From: Humitalea sp038323655
Lineage (GTDB): Bacteria; Pseudomonadota; Alphaproteobacteria; Acetobacterales; Acetobacteraceae
DNA: 16,564 nucleotides
Direction of reading: 5' to 3'
NCBI GenBank assembly: GCA_038323655.1
Contig: JBBQHE010000089.1
Location: 1 to 16,564 of the forward strand
Position numbers and translations under genes: made by a program. Shown in pieces: positions 6,197 to 14,092 of this stretch. A model generated the notes under the pieces. The model was given only the letters and a program-made list of their open reading frames with translations. It did no database searches and was not told the DNA's origin. Within the stretch, counting starts at the first letter, position 1, and each line of letters begins with the position of its first letter.

Positions 6197-7243
6197 ATGA
6201 CCCGCGGAGCTAGAAGACGACCCATGGCCGCCCCCACAGGTGCCCTCCCCGCCAACAGTCTCGACCGGCTTCGCGCCATAGGCCCCGGGCTGGCCGTCGC
6301 TTTTGTCATTGCCGCCGTTGCCATCGGCTTGCGCCGCGCGTCGGGGCTGGCTGCGCTGAACCCGGTTGTGGTCGCCCTTGTCTTCGGCATCGCGCTGCGG
6401 GCCGGCCTCGGCGCCCAGGCGGCCTGGAAGCCCGGCATTGCCTACGCCGTACGACCGCTTCTACGCTTCGCCATCGTGCTGCTGGGCTTGCAGGTCACCT
6501 TGACCGAATTGCTGGGTATCGGCGCGCCGGCGCTGGCCCTGGCTTTCGTCGTTGTCGTGGCGACGCTGCCGTTCACCATGTGGCTGGGCGCCGTCATGGG
6601 GGTGGACCGCACCTTGTCACTGCTGATCGGCACCGGGACGGCGATCTGCGGTGCCTCGGCCATCGTCGCGGCAAACCAGGTGGCCCGCGGGCGGGATGAG
6701 GATGTCGCCTATGCGCTGGCCGTGATCACGCTGTGCGGCACGGCGGCATTGCTGATCTGGCCGCTGCTGGCAGGCCCGCTCGGACTGTCGCCCCTCGGCT
6801 ACGGACTCTGGGCCGGGGCCAGCATCCATGAGGTCGTGCAGGCCGTCGGGGCTGCTGCGGCGGGCGGGGCCGAGGCCGCGCAATCGGGCACCGTGATGAA
6901 ACTGGCCCGCGTGTTTCTGCTGGCGCCGGCGGTGCTTGTGCTCGGCTGGTGGGTCGCGCGCGGCGGCCAGGCCGGCGACGCCAAGGTCGCGACCCCGTGG
7001 TTCGCCTTTGGCTTCCTGGGGCTGGTGCTGCTCGGCTCAACCGGGTTGCTACCGCCCGAAATGCGCGAAGCGTCGCGGGCGGTGGTGCCATGGCTTCTGG
7101 CCGCTTCGGTCGCGGCCTTGGGCCTTTCGACCGACCTTGCGGCGCTGCGGGCGCGCGGGGCCGCACCGTTGATGCTGGGGGTACTGGCGTCGCTCTTCAT
7201 TGCCGCCCTGGCCTGGGCCGGGGTGCGGCTGATCGGGGTCTGA
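6197..7243 (+). CDS. YeiH/UPF0324 family putative sulfate exporter, membrane protein
   Basis: A 348-residue polytopic membrane protein of the conserved hypothetical 698 (YeiH/YadS, UPF0324) family with roughly 9-10 hydrophobic segments. Typical blocks are PVVVALVFGIALR near the N terminus, RPLLRFAIVLLGLQVTL, LLIGTGTAICGASAIVA, EDVAYALAVITL and the helix pair after GASIHEVVQAVGAA. Members are annotated as putative sulfate/sulfonate-related exporters and, in other bacteria, often sit next to a CysB-like LysR regulator; none is present here. ATG 6197 gives the longest frame, while ATG 6224 (MAAPTG) is an alternative with a weak GAAG in front. Neither start has a strong ribosome binding site. Substrate is unproven. 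Confidence 0.9.
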   Translation: MTRGARRRPMAAPTGALPANSLDRLRAIGPGLAVAFVIAAVAIGLRRASGLAALNPVVVALVFGIALRAGLGAQAAWKPGIAYAVRPLLRFAIVLLGLQVTLTELLGIGAPALALAFVVVVATLPFTMWLGAVMGVDRTLSLLIGTGTAICGASAIVAANQVARGRDEDVAYALAVITLCGTAALLIWPLLAGPLGLSPLGYGLWAGASIHEVVQAVGAAAAGGAEAAQSGTVMKLARVFLLAPAVLVLGWWVARGGQAGDAKVATPWFAFGFLGLVLLGSTGLLPPEMREASRAVVPWLLAASVAALGLSTDLAALRARGAAPLMLGVLASLFIAALAWAGVRLIGV

Positions 7244-7245
7244 CC

Positions 7246-7280
7246 AGCAACGCTGCCGGGCCAGGCCCGGCAGCGTTGCT
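7246..7280. terminator. Perfect 17-bp inverted repeat, bidirectional terminator
   Basis: AGCAACGCTGCCGGGCC and its exact reverse complement are separated by one base. The repeat lies three bases after the yeiH-like stop and 18 bases from the stop of the convergent membrane-protein gene, so it can serve both. There is no T-tract on either side, so Rho-independent release would depend on stem stability alone. Confidence 0.75.
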
Positions 7281-7298
7281 CACGAACCGCCTCGGCGG

Positions 7299-8183
7299 TC
7301 AGCCCATGCGACGCCCGGCCACAACGCCGCGCGTCACCACGCCCGAGCGCGCGCCAAGAATGGCAGCGAGGGCGCCCAGCAGCAGGACCGCGAACATCCA
7401 GAAAGCCGCGGTCGCCGCACCCTCGGCCGCGGCATCGGCAGCACGACGCGCGGTTTCCTCGGCCTGGCGAGCAGTCGCCTGGGCCTCGGCTTCATAGGCC
7501 GCAACTCGCTGCGCCGCCTCGGCTTCCGGAATGCCGGCTTCGGCCGCGACCAACGCGTTGATGCGGGTGCGTTCCTCGGCGGTGAAGCTGCCGTTGGCAA
7601 CCCGCTTGCCAATCAGCCCGGTCAATTCGGCCGCCCGCTGCTCGGTCGTCATGCGGCTCGGCTCGGAAGGGCCGCTGAGCGACAGGCGGACGCGTTCGGC
7701 CACTGCCTGCGGATCGACCTGGTCGGCTGCGGCGGCGACCGTGGCGCCAGCACCGCTGGCAATGCCGGACACTGCTGACATGCCGGCCGAAAGGCCGCCC
7801 GACACGGCTGAGCCCAGCATGACGGCGGAAACGATGAACGCCGCCGCCCAAACGCCGAGTCCGTGCAGTGCGGCATCGGTCCGGTCGGCATTGCCCGACA
7901 GGCGGGCGGCGATATAGCCACCGGCGGCCAAACCGATGAGGTTGGCGACCAACAGCCAGATACCGGCGCTGATGCCCATGGTCGTGGCCGAAGGCGTGTC
8001 GCGCGCGACGGCATCGACGGCCGTGGCACCGATCGCCACGCCGAGGATGTTCAGCGTCGCGCCGACGGCCACAGCCACCAGCGCGCCAGCCAGGATGCCG
8101 CCCCAGGACACGCGGGAATGGCGAATGAGCTCGGCCGATGCCGTGGCTGGAACGTAAGACTCGGCGGATACAGTGGTGGACAT
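7299..8183 (-). CDS. Alanine-rich membrane protein of unknown function (PhnA-like group in alphaproteobacteria)
   Basis: A protein of 294 residues starting at ATG 8183 (MSTTVSAESY) with GAGGA 9 bases upstream; the open frame continues further upstream but looks non-coding. It has three N-terminal hydrophobic segments: VSWGGILAGALVAVAVGATL, GISAGIWLLVANLIGLAAGG, and ALHGLGVWAAAFIVSAVML followed by a glycine/serine-rich stretch. Then comes a soluble, charged middle part and an alanine-rich coiled coil (AEAQATARQAEETARRAADA), and finally a C-terminal membrane helix (FWMFAVLLLGALAAILGA). Proteins of this layout occur widely in rhizobia and relatives, often labelled PhnA-like without evidence. The function is not known. 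It is convergent with the yeiH-like gene and divergent from the beta-propeller gene. Confidence 0.8.
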   Translation of the reverse strand: MSTTVSAESYVPATASAELIRHSRVSWGGILAGALVAVAVGATLNILGVAIGATAVDAVARDTPSATTMGISAGIWLLVANLIGLAAGGYIAARLSGNADRTDAALHGLGVWAAAFIVSAVMLGSAVSGGLSAGMSAVSGIASGAGATVAAAADQVDPQAVAERVRLSLSGPSEPSRMTTEQRAAELTGLIGKRVANGSFTAEERTRINALVAAEAGIPEAEAAQRVAAYEAEAQATARQAEETARRAADAAAEGAATAAFWMFAVLLLGALAAILGARSGVVTRGVVAGRRMG

Positions 8184-8472
8184 GGCAAGAATCCTCGTTG
8201 ACGTGTCGGCCCGGGTCTCGCTCGCAGTCTGGTCGCGGCGACACCTTGGGCGTTGATGCGGCAACGTGGCGCCCTGGTGGCGGTTGCACGCGGCTGGGCT
8301 TGCCCGTCGAGGTGTGATGTGCCGGACGCAGTGTGCCAGGCCAGGGCATGCCCGACTCACCGCCGGACGGGCCATGCCGCACAGCACGGCCAGCGCGGCA
8401 GATGGTGCGGACCCGCCGCGGTGTTCATCGCGCCGCCGCTTGGGCTAGGCTGGTTCCGTCGGAGGGCACAGC
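8184..8472. other. Divergent intergenic region upstream of the membrane protein and the NHL protein
   Basis: This 289-base region holds the control regions for both divergent genes. On the plus strand, TAGGCT at about 8447-8452 preceded at 16 bases by TTCATC could be a promoter for the NHL gene, with GGAGG at 8461-8465 as its ribosome binding site. I found no repeat, RNA gene or conserved operator. Confidence 0.3.
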
Positions 8473-9318
8473 ATGATCCATCCACTCACCGTGAGCCTTG
8501 GGGCACGACGCTATGCCGTGGAGCGCCCATGGGGCGCGCTGCCCTCGGGCCATGGCCTCGTGTCCGACGTCGCTTGCCTGGCCGATGGGCGCGTCCTGGT
8601 GCTGTTGCGTGGAGACCCCTGCGTCGCGGCCTGCGACCCCGCCGTCGCGGTGCTGAGCGCGGACGGCGTGCTGCTGCGTGGCTGGGGTGGGGATGTGATC
8701 GCCGATGGCCACATGCTGGGCGTCGCGCCGAGCGGCCTCGTCTGGGTGGTGGACCGCGACGTGCACCAGATCCGGATCTTCTCGGCCGATGGGGTGGCGA
8801 AGGGGGCCCTCGGCGCCAGGCACCGGGCCGAGGCCCCATTCAACGCGCCCTGCGACGTGGGCTTCGCCGCCGATGGCACGGCCTATGTCGCCGATGGCTA
8901 CGGCGCTGCGCGCGTGCATGTCTTTCGCCCCGACGGACAGGCCGATGGCGTCTGGGGCGTGCCTGGGGGCGGGCCAGGGCAGTTCTGCACGCCGCATTCG
9001 GTCGCGGTTTTCGCCGATGGGCGGATCGCGGTGGCCGACCGCGAGAATGACCGGGTGCAGGTTTTTGACCGCGATGGCGGGCACTTGCTGTCGATCGGGG
9101 ATGTCTATCGCCCCATGTCTGTCAGCGTGACGGCCGATGACCATCTGCTGGTGACAGACCAGGTCCCGCGGCTTTCGCTTTTCGACAGCGCGGGCGCGCT
9201 TATCGGGCGCTGCCGGCCCGTGCTGAATGGCGCGCATGGCATGGCACTGGCCGCCGACGGGTCCATCCTGCTGTCGGAAATGAATCCCGGCCGCTTGACC
9301 CGCCTGCGCCCGATCTGA
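8473..9318 (+). CDS. NHL-repeat six-bladed beta-propeller protein (peptidylglycine alpha-amidating lyase-like)
   Basis: A protein of 281 residues with repeated blades of the form D-G-x-(hydrophobic)-V-A-D-x-x-x-x-R-(V/I)-x-V-F-x-x-D-G. Examples are LVWVVDRDVHQIRIFSADG, AYVADGYGAARVHVFRPDG and IAVADRENDRVQVFDRDGG. The blade pattern and the GGGPGQFCTPHSVAV segment resemble the alpha-amidating-lyase-type NHL proteins, which often bind zinc and calcium through histidines and aspartates. There is no signal peptide, so it is probably cytoplasmic. The ATG has GGAGG 7 bases upstream. Its stop lies nine bases from the stop of the convergent chemoreceptor gene. Enzymatic activity is not shown by sequence; propellers of this type are also plain binding scaffolds. 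Confidence 0.85.
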   Translation: MIHPLTVSLGARRYAVERPWGALPSGHGLVSDVACLADGRVLVLLRGDPCVAACDPAVAVLSADGVLLRGWGGDVIADGHMLGVAPSGLVWVVDRDVHQIRIFSADGVAKGALGARHRAEAPFNAPCDVGFAADGTAYVADGYGAARVHVFRPDGQADGVWGVPGGGPGQFCTPHSVAVFADGRIAVADRENDRVQVFDRDGGHLLSIGDVYRPMSVSVTADDHLLVTDQVPRLSLFDSAGALIGRCRPVLNGAHGMALAADGSILLSEMNPGRLTRLRPI

Positions 9319-9327
9319 CCCGACCCG

Positions 9328-11628
9328 TCAGGCCGACCTGACCGCGGCCAGGAAGCCCGCCGCCTTTTCGCGCAGCGTCGCGGTCTGCGCCGTGAGACCC
9401 TGCGCCGAGGCGACCAGCCCTCCAGCGGCGGCCCCGGTCGCATCCGTGCCCTGGCGCACCTCGGCGATGCGCGCGACCACGGCATCGGTCGCCCCCGCCA
9501 CGCGGGCTGCGGTGCCCGCAATTTCGCGAGTCGCGGCGCCCTGTTGTTCGACCGCGGCGGCGATGGCGGAGGTCACCTCCTCCATCCGCCCGACCGTGCC
9601 GCCGATCGAGCGCAATGCGGTCACGGCTTCGGTCGTCGCGCGCTGCACGGCGGCGATCTGCTCGCCGATCTCCTGCGTCGCGCGCGCGGTCTGGCCGGCC
9701 AGGGCCTTCACCTCACTCGCGACCACGGCAAAGCCCTTGCCGGACTCGCCGGCGCGGGCGGCCTCGATCGTGGCGTTCAGCGCCAGCAGGTTGGTCTGCC
9801 CGGCGATGTCGCCGATCAGACGGACCACGTCGTTGATCCGGGCGGCGGCTGTCGCCAGGCCTTCGACTGTCGTGTTGGTGGCGCGGGCCTCCTCGGCCGC
9901 GGCGCGGGCGACGGCTGCGCCCTCGGCAACCTGGCGGGTGATCTCGGCGACGCTGCTGGCCAATTCCTCGGCCGAGGCCGCGACCGATTGCACATCGGCG
10001 CCAGCTTCCTGCCCCGCCGTGGCGACCTCGGCCGCCCGGTGGCCAGAGGCCTCGGCGCTCTGCGACAAGCCGCCTGCGGCCTGCTGCACTTCCGCGGCGG
10101 CCGCGGCCAGGGCCTCGACCACCACGCCCACATCGGCCTCGAAGCGATCGGCCAGTTGCGCCTGGGCGGTGACGACGCCCCAGCACAGCATTGCGGCCTG
10201 GTAGACGCCTTCGCGATCGCGCACGGCCGAGACGGACAGATCCAGCGTTTCGGTCCCAAGCCTTATCCGCGCGCGGTGCGGCAGGCGCTGTGGGTCCGCC
10301 AGGATGGCGCGCTGGTGTTGCGGATGCTTGTGCAGGACATCGATGCTTTGGCCGAGCAAGGCTTTGGCCGGCATCGGCAGCAGGTGGTTCATCGGGTCGA
10401 GCAGCGCCACGGATTGCGGATTCATGTAGGTGATGCGGAAGTCGTCGCGCGGATCGGTCAGCATCACGCCGATGGGGATCTGTTCGAGCATCTGCTGGCT
10501 GGCATAGGCGCGCTGCACCTGCGATCGCATATCCTCCAGCGCGCGGGCCATGGCGCCGACTTCGTCGCGGCGCTCCTGGCCCTCGACCTGGGCGGCGGCG
10601 TCGCCGGCGGCGATGCGACCGATGGCTGCCGACAGGCGCCGCAAGGGCGCGGTGATGGAATGGGCGACCGCCAGCGCCAGCGCCAGGCCGAGCAGAACGG
10701 CCCCGCCGGTGAACAGGACGATTTCCAGGGCCAGCAGATCGGCCATCGCGGTGGCCTCCGCGCGGCTTTCATTGGCCCCTTGTGCGAGTCGGCCGATCAG
10801 ATGCTCGATATCCGCATCCAGCGTGGTGCCGAGCGGGAACACCTCAGCCAGGCGGATGCGGTCCGCTTCGGCGCGCTGCTGCGCCACCTCCTGGAAAGTG
10901 GCGCCATAGGCCGTGATCTGCTGCGACAGCGCCGCGAGGTCGCGTTGCGTATCCTCGGGCAGGTAGAACTGGCGGGAGGTCGCGAGCGCGGCCTCGCTCG
11001 CCGTGGCGAGCATGGCCAGGGCCGACGTCACCTGGGCCTGGTCGCCGCGATGCAGGAAACGGTTGGCCCCGGCAGCGCCGTCGATGAAGGCGATCGACAT
11101 CATGGCCATGCCCGGATCGTCCGGCCAAAGCGCGGTCAGGCGACGGGCGTCTTCGGTCAGCCGGTTCGCCAGGGGAAACATCCGCTGCTCGATGGCGGTG
11201 TTGGCGCCCTCCCAGGCGGCGCGCAGCCGCATGGAAGCACCCATCCAGGTGGTGATACGAGCGTCGATGGCCTCCAGCGCCGGGCGTTCCGCGGCACCGG
11301 CGGTGCGCGCGACCGTGCCCAGGGTGAATTTCGCCTGGGCGGCAAAGGACACCGCGCGGGCAAACTCCACAGCCTCATTGCTGCGCAGGTAGTCGCGCAG
11401 GCCGACCCGTGCCTTGGCGAAGCTGCCCGAGGCGCGGGAGACCTCGGTCGCCATCGCGCCGGCCGCGCCCAGGCGTTCGCCACGCTCGGACACGCCCTGT
11501 ACAGCCGAATGGCTTTGCCAGGCGACCACACCAAGGATGCAGAGAAGAAGGGCAAAGCCGAAGCCCAGGCGTACCGCGACGGACGCCCGGCCCCCGATTG
11601 CGGTGGGCGAAAGGGTGAACGAAGCCAT
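9328..11628 (-). CDS. Methyl-accepting chemotaxis protein with HAMP and cytoplasmic PAS domain
   Basis: A 766-residue chemoreceptor. The start is set at ATG 11628 (MASFTLSP), with GGAAG 8 bases upstream; an upstream TTG at 11673 is less likely. Order: TM1 about 18-38, a helical periplasmic domain of about 260 residues, TM2 about 298-322, HAMP about 322-375 (SITAPLRRLSAAIGRIAAGD), PAS about 378-490 (IPIGVMLTDPRDDFRITYMN), and the MCP signalling domain about 500-760. The CheA/CheW-binding tip is clear at about 625-650 (ARAGESGKGFAVVASEVKAL). There is no C-terminal CheR-docking pentapeptide. It is transcribed alone, convergent to the NHL gene, without che genes nearby. A CCACG-N8-CGTGG hairpin lies in the leader at 11640-11657. 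The ligand is unknown; the PAS domain suggests a second, intracellular input. Confidence 0.93.
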   Translation of the reverse strand: MASFTLSPTAIGGRASVAVRLGFGFALLLCILGVVAWQSHSAVQGVSERGERLGAAGAMATEVSRASGSFAKARVGLRDYLRSNEAVEFARAVSFAAQAKFTLGTVARTAGAAERPALEAIDARITTWMGASMRLRAAWEGANTAIEQRMFPLANRLTEDARRLTALWPDDPGMAMMSIAFIDGAAGANRFLHRGDQAQVTSALAMLATASEAALATSRQFYLPEDTQRDLAALSQQITAYGATFQEVAQQRAEADRIRLAEVFPLGTTLDADIEHLIGRLAQGANESRAEATAMADLLALEIVLFTGGAVLLGLALALAVAHSITAPLRRLSAAIGRIAAGDAAAQVEGQERRDEVGAMARALEDMRSQVQRAYASQQMLEQIPIGVMLTDPRDDFRITYMNPQSVALLDPMNHLLPMPAKALLGQSIDVLHKHPQHQRAILADPQRLPHRARIRLGTETLDLSVSAVRDREGVYQAAMLCWGVVTAQAQLADRFEADVGVVVEALAAAAAEVQQAAGGLSQSAEASGHRAAEVATAGQEAGADVQSVAASAEELASSVAEITRQVAEGAAVARAAAEEARATNTTVEGLATAAARINDVVRLIGDIAGQTNLLALNATIEAARAGESGKGFAVVASEVKALAGQTARATQEIGEQIAAVQRATTEAVTALRSIGGTVGRMEEVTSAIAAAVEQQGAATREIAGTAARVAGATDAVVARIAEVRQGTDATGAAAGGLVASAQGLTAQTATLREKAAGFLAAVRSA

Positions 11629-11789
11629 CGGAGGCGCTTCCACGTGATGTTCCGTGGAGGGGTAAGCGCGCAAGACTTGCGGGAAGGTTAGTGGGCGGCG
11701 CAGAAAAATCGTTCCGGATCAATCGGATTGCGCTCAGGTGATATTCGCCGGGCGAGGTCAGACCGGCGGGCTGGCCTGGCAGGGATAGG

Positions 11790-11874
11790 TGGTGCGGGCG
11801 GTCGGAATCGAACCGACACTCCTTGCGGAACCGGATTTTGAGTCCGGCGCGTCTACCAGTTCCACCACGCCCGC
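11790..11874 (-). tRNA. tRNA-Leu (anticodon CAA)
   Basis: The minus strand folds as a class II tRNA. It has acceptor arms GCGGGCG and CGCCCGC, the D-loop TGGTAGACGC, anticodon stem CCGGA/TCCGG with loop CTCAAAA (anticodon CAA, reading UUG), a long variable arm, and the GGTTCGATTCC T-arm. CCA is encoded at 11792-11790. Upstream, TTTCCA-N16-CTATTT (about 11886-11913 on the minus strand) is a possible promoter. Confidence 0.96.
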
Positions 11875-11893
11875 AGTCGCTTCCAAATAGCCG

Positions 11894-11905
11894 CGCGGCG
11901 CCGCG
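11894..11905. repeat. 12-bp GC palindrome between the cupin gene and tRNA-Leu
   Basis: CGCGGCGCCGCG is a perfect palindrome 10 bases after the cupin stop codon. It may contribute to termination of the GST-cupin transcript, or sit in the spacer of the tRNA promoter. Confidence 0.3.
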
Positions 11906-11915
11906 ATGGAAAGGG

Positions 11916-12296
11916 TCAGCCGGGGTCGGGGGCGACCGCCGTGTCGAACACAGCCGGGCTGACCAGTTCCAGCAATTCCAGGTCGTCCGAGTGGTCCACC
12001 TCCCGGTGCTTCACCATCGGCGGCTGCACCACCGTGTCGCCGGTGTGAAAGGTGACCTCGCCGATGTCCTCGTACTGGAAACGCACCCAGCCCTTCAACA
12101 CCATCACGAACTGGAAGCCGAGATCATGCGTATGCCATTGCGGCACGGCGTGCCGCCCTGGGATTGCGCGGATCACATGGGCGGCGAAGGCGCCGCCGGT
12201 CGCATCGCGCACGCCCAGGTCGCGATAGGCGAAGAAGGCGCGCAGCCCTTCCTCGAAATGCGCGCCTTCCGCGCGGCTCACCGTGGTGCCGGTCAT
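11916..12296 (-). CDS. Small cupin-domain protein
   Basis: A single-domain cupin of 126 residues starting at ATG 12296. The metal-site pattern is visible: H55-x-H57 in QWHTHDLGFQF, a glutamine at 62 where many cupins have glutamate, then G-D-T-V-V-Q-P-P and H97 in the second motif. The start overlaps the stop of the upstream GST gene (ATGA), so the pair is translationally coupled and probably works on related chemistry. Enzymes of this size include small dioxygenases and isomerases, but some are only binding proteins. No specific substrate can be named. It ends 10 bases before a GC palindrome that may terminate the transcript. Confidence 0.85.
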   Translation of the reverse strand: MTGTTVSRAEGAHFEEGLRAFFAYRDLGVRDATGGAFAAHVIRAIPGRHAVPQWHTHDLGFQFVMVLKGWVRFQYEDIGEVTFHTGDTVVQPPMVKHREVDHSDDLELLELVSPAVFDTAVAPDPG

Positions 12297-12916
12297 ACCA
12301 GCGGTGCCACGCAGTGGTTGGCATAGCCCGGATGGGTCTGCAGCCTGGCGTACCAAGCGGCGAGCCCAGGCAGTTCCGGCCGCGCGATCGGCAGCACGAA
12401 CCAGCGGTGGACGTAGATGCCCAAGGCCATGTCGGCCAGGCTCAGCGTGTCGCCGCAGATGTAGGGATGCTGGCTGACCTGCGCCTCGACCATGCGCCAC
12501 AGCGCCTCGGCCTCGTCCCGCGCGCGGGCCATCGCGGCCATGTCGCGGCTTTCTTCCGGCGTCCGGATCAGGGTCAGGAACATCACTGTCATCGGCCGGT
12601 TGATGCTGCTGAGCTGCCAGTCCAGCCACTGGTCCACCTTTGCCCGCCGCGGTGGATCGGCGGGATACACGGCGTCGCCGCCGCGCGTGGTGGCCAAGTA
12701 TCGCATGATCGCGTTGCTCTCGTAGAGCGTAAAGCCATCGGGCTCGCGCATCGTCGGCACCAGGCCGTTGGGGTTCAACGCCAGGTATGCCGGGTCGCGT
12801 GTCTTGCCGAAGGGGCCGCCGTAGTCCTGGCGGTCGACTGCGATGCCCAGCTCCTCACAGAGGAAAAGCAGCTTCATGACGTTGCTGCTGGTCTTGCGGC
12901 CGAGAATGGTCAGCAT
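12293..12916 (-). CDS. Glutathione S-transferase family protein
   Basis: A cytosolic GST of 207 residues. The N-terminal thioredoxin-like domain (about 1-80) begins MLTILGRKTSSNVMKLLFLCEEL, where the TSSN segment is the usual place of the activating serine. It carries NPNGLVPTM with the cis-proline and the glutathione-binding LYESNAIMRYL motif. The all-helical C-terminal domain (about 90-207) includes the SLADMALG N-capping segment. It is the first gene of a two-gene unit with the cupin. A G-rich stretch about 7 bases before the ATG can serve as ribosome binding site. Likely role: conjugation or isomerisation of an electrophile with glutathione; the substrate is unknown. Confidence 0.92.
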   Translation of the reverse strand: MLTILGRKTSSNVMKLLFLCEELGIAVDRQDYGGPFGKTRDPAYLALNPNGLVPTMREPDGFTLYESNAIMRYLATTRGGDAVYPADPPRRAKVDQWLDWQLSSINRPMTVMFLTLIRTPEESRDMAAMARARDEAEALWRMVEAQVSQHPYICGDTLSLADMALGIYVHRWFVLPIARPELPGLAAWYARLQTHPGYANHCVAPLV

Positions 12917-12989
12917 CTCTTTTCCCCCAAAGTTGAAGCTCCAAAGCTAGGTGCGGTCGCTGACGCGGTCCAGACGGCTTGCCGCTGAC

Positions 12990-13484
12990 ATGGCCTCGCC
13001 CCACAACACCATCATGCATGCACTGCTGATCGCAGCCCTGTCCGCCGTGGCCCCCCTGGCGGCGATTGCATCCGAGCGTTTCCTGGGGCTTGCGCCCTGC
13101 GCGCTCTGTCTTTGGCAGCGCTGGCCGTACTGGGCAGCAGCGGCGTTGGCCGCCTTCGCCTTCGCGCTACCAGGGGTGCGGCGCTGGCTGCTCATGGCCG
13201 CCGGGCTTTCGGTTCTGGCTTCGGGCGGGGTGGCGGTGCTGCATGTCGGCGTCGAGCAGGGCTGGTGGCCCTCGCCGCTCGCGGCCTGTGCCGCGCTGGT
13301 TGCCCGCGGCCCGCAGTCGATCGACGACATGCTGGCGACGATGGCCGCGCGACCGGCCAAGCCTTGCGACGAGCCGGCTTGGCTGATCCCCGGGCTGCCG
13401 GTCTCGATGGCACAGATGAATGTGTTCTATGCCCTGGCTCTCGGTGGTTTCGCGCTTATGTCTTCCGCCAGGAGAAAGCCATGA
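12990..13484 (+). CDS. dsbB: Disulfide bond formation protein B (DsbB family)
   Basis: A four-helix inner-membrane protein of 164 residues that reoxidises DsbA and passes the electrons to ubiquinone. The first periplasmic loop has the catalytic C37-x-x-C40 in GLAPCALCLWQRWPYW. The second loop carries C100 and C126, followed by the conserved PGLPVSMAQMN near helix 4. The start is taken at ATG 12990; the frame is open back to GTG 12951, and ATG 13014 is also possible, as none has a clear ribosome binding site. Its TGA overlaps the ATG of coq7 (ATGA), so the two are coupled. The gene is divergent from the GST-cupin unit across about 75 bases. Confidence 0.92.
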   Translation: MASPHNTIMHALLIAALSAVAPLAAIASERFLGLAPCALCLWQRWPYWAAAALAAFAFALPGVRRWLLMAAGLSVLASGGVAVLHVGVEQGWWPSPLAACAALVARGPQSIDDMLATMAARPAKPCDEPAWLIPGLPVSMAQMNVFYALALGGFALMSSARRKP

Positions 13485-14029
13485 CCCATCCGTCGCAGCC
13501 GTTGCCCGGCCAACTGACGCCGCGTGAACTGGTGGAACGCACGATCCGCGTCGACCACGCCGGCGAATACGGCGCCCAGCGCATCTACGCCGGGCAACTG
13601 GCGGTGCTGAAGGGCGGTCGCCACGACGCGACGCTGCGCCACATGCAGGCGCAGGAGCAGGTCCATCTGGACACATTCTCCAGGCTGATCGCTGAGCGCC
13701 GCGTGCGGCCGACCGCGTTGCTGCCTTTCTGGCATGTCGCGGGCTTCGCGCTCGGTGCTGCAACAGCGCTGATCGGCGAACGGGCTGCAATGGCCTGCAC
13801 CGTCGCGGTGGAGGAAGCGATCGACGAGCATTACGCCGCACAGGAAGCGGCGCTGGGCCAAGACGAAGCGCCACTGCGCGTCCATATCGGCCAGTTCCGC
13901 GCGGAAGAGCAGGAACACCGCGACATCGGTCTGGCGAACGAGGCAGAACGCGCACCGGCCTACCGGCTGCTTTCGGCCGCCATCAAGGCCGGCTGCAAGG
14001 TGGCGATCAAGGTCAGCGAACGAATCTGA
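13481..14029 (+). CDS. coq7: Demethoxyubiquinone hydroxylase (Coq7 family diiron monooxygenase)
   Basis: A membrane-associated diiron enzyme of 182 residues that hydroxylates the C6 position of the quinone ring in late ubiquinone synthesis. All six iron ligands are present in the usual order: E29 (DHAGEYGA), E60-x-x-H63 (EQVHLDTF), E112 (VEEAIDEHY) and E144-x-x-H147 (EEQEHRDIG). The length is typical for bacterial Coq7. The ATG overlaps the dsbB stop and has AGGAG 7 bases upstream. The pairing makes sense because DsbB hands electrons to ubiquinone. It is followed after 63 bases by a tiny membrane-protein gene on the same strand. Confidence 0.95.
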   Translation: MTHPSQPLPGQLTPRELVERTIRVDHAGEYGAQRIYAGQLAVLKGGRHDATLRHMQAQEQVHLDTFSRLIAERRVRPTALLPFWHVAGFALGAATALIGERAAMACTVAVEEAIDEHYAAQEAALGQDEAPLRVHIGQFRAEEQEHRDIGLANEAERAPAYRLLSAAIKAGCKVAIKVSERI

Positions 14030-14092
14030 CGCAACCGTTTCGCCAGTCGGTCGTTATGGCGAGCACAACCATTGCCGAAGCGAGACCGACCC

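Noticed and set aside
8425..9237. Minus-strand open frame opposite the NHL protein
   Set aside because: The plus-strand frame shows repeated NHL blades and a good ribosome binding site; the minus frame is a shadow.
9544..11691. A 715-codon plus-strand open frame opposite the chemoreceptor
   Set aside because: It is antisense to a well-supported MCP, and its composition is that of a shadow frame with no recognisable motif.
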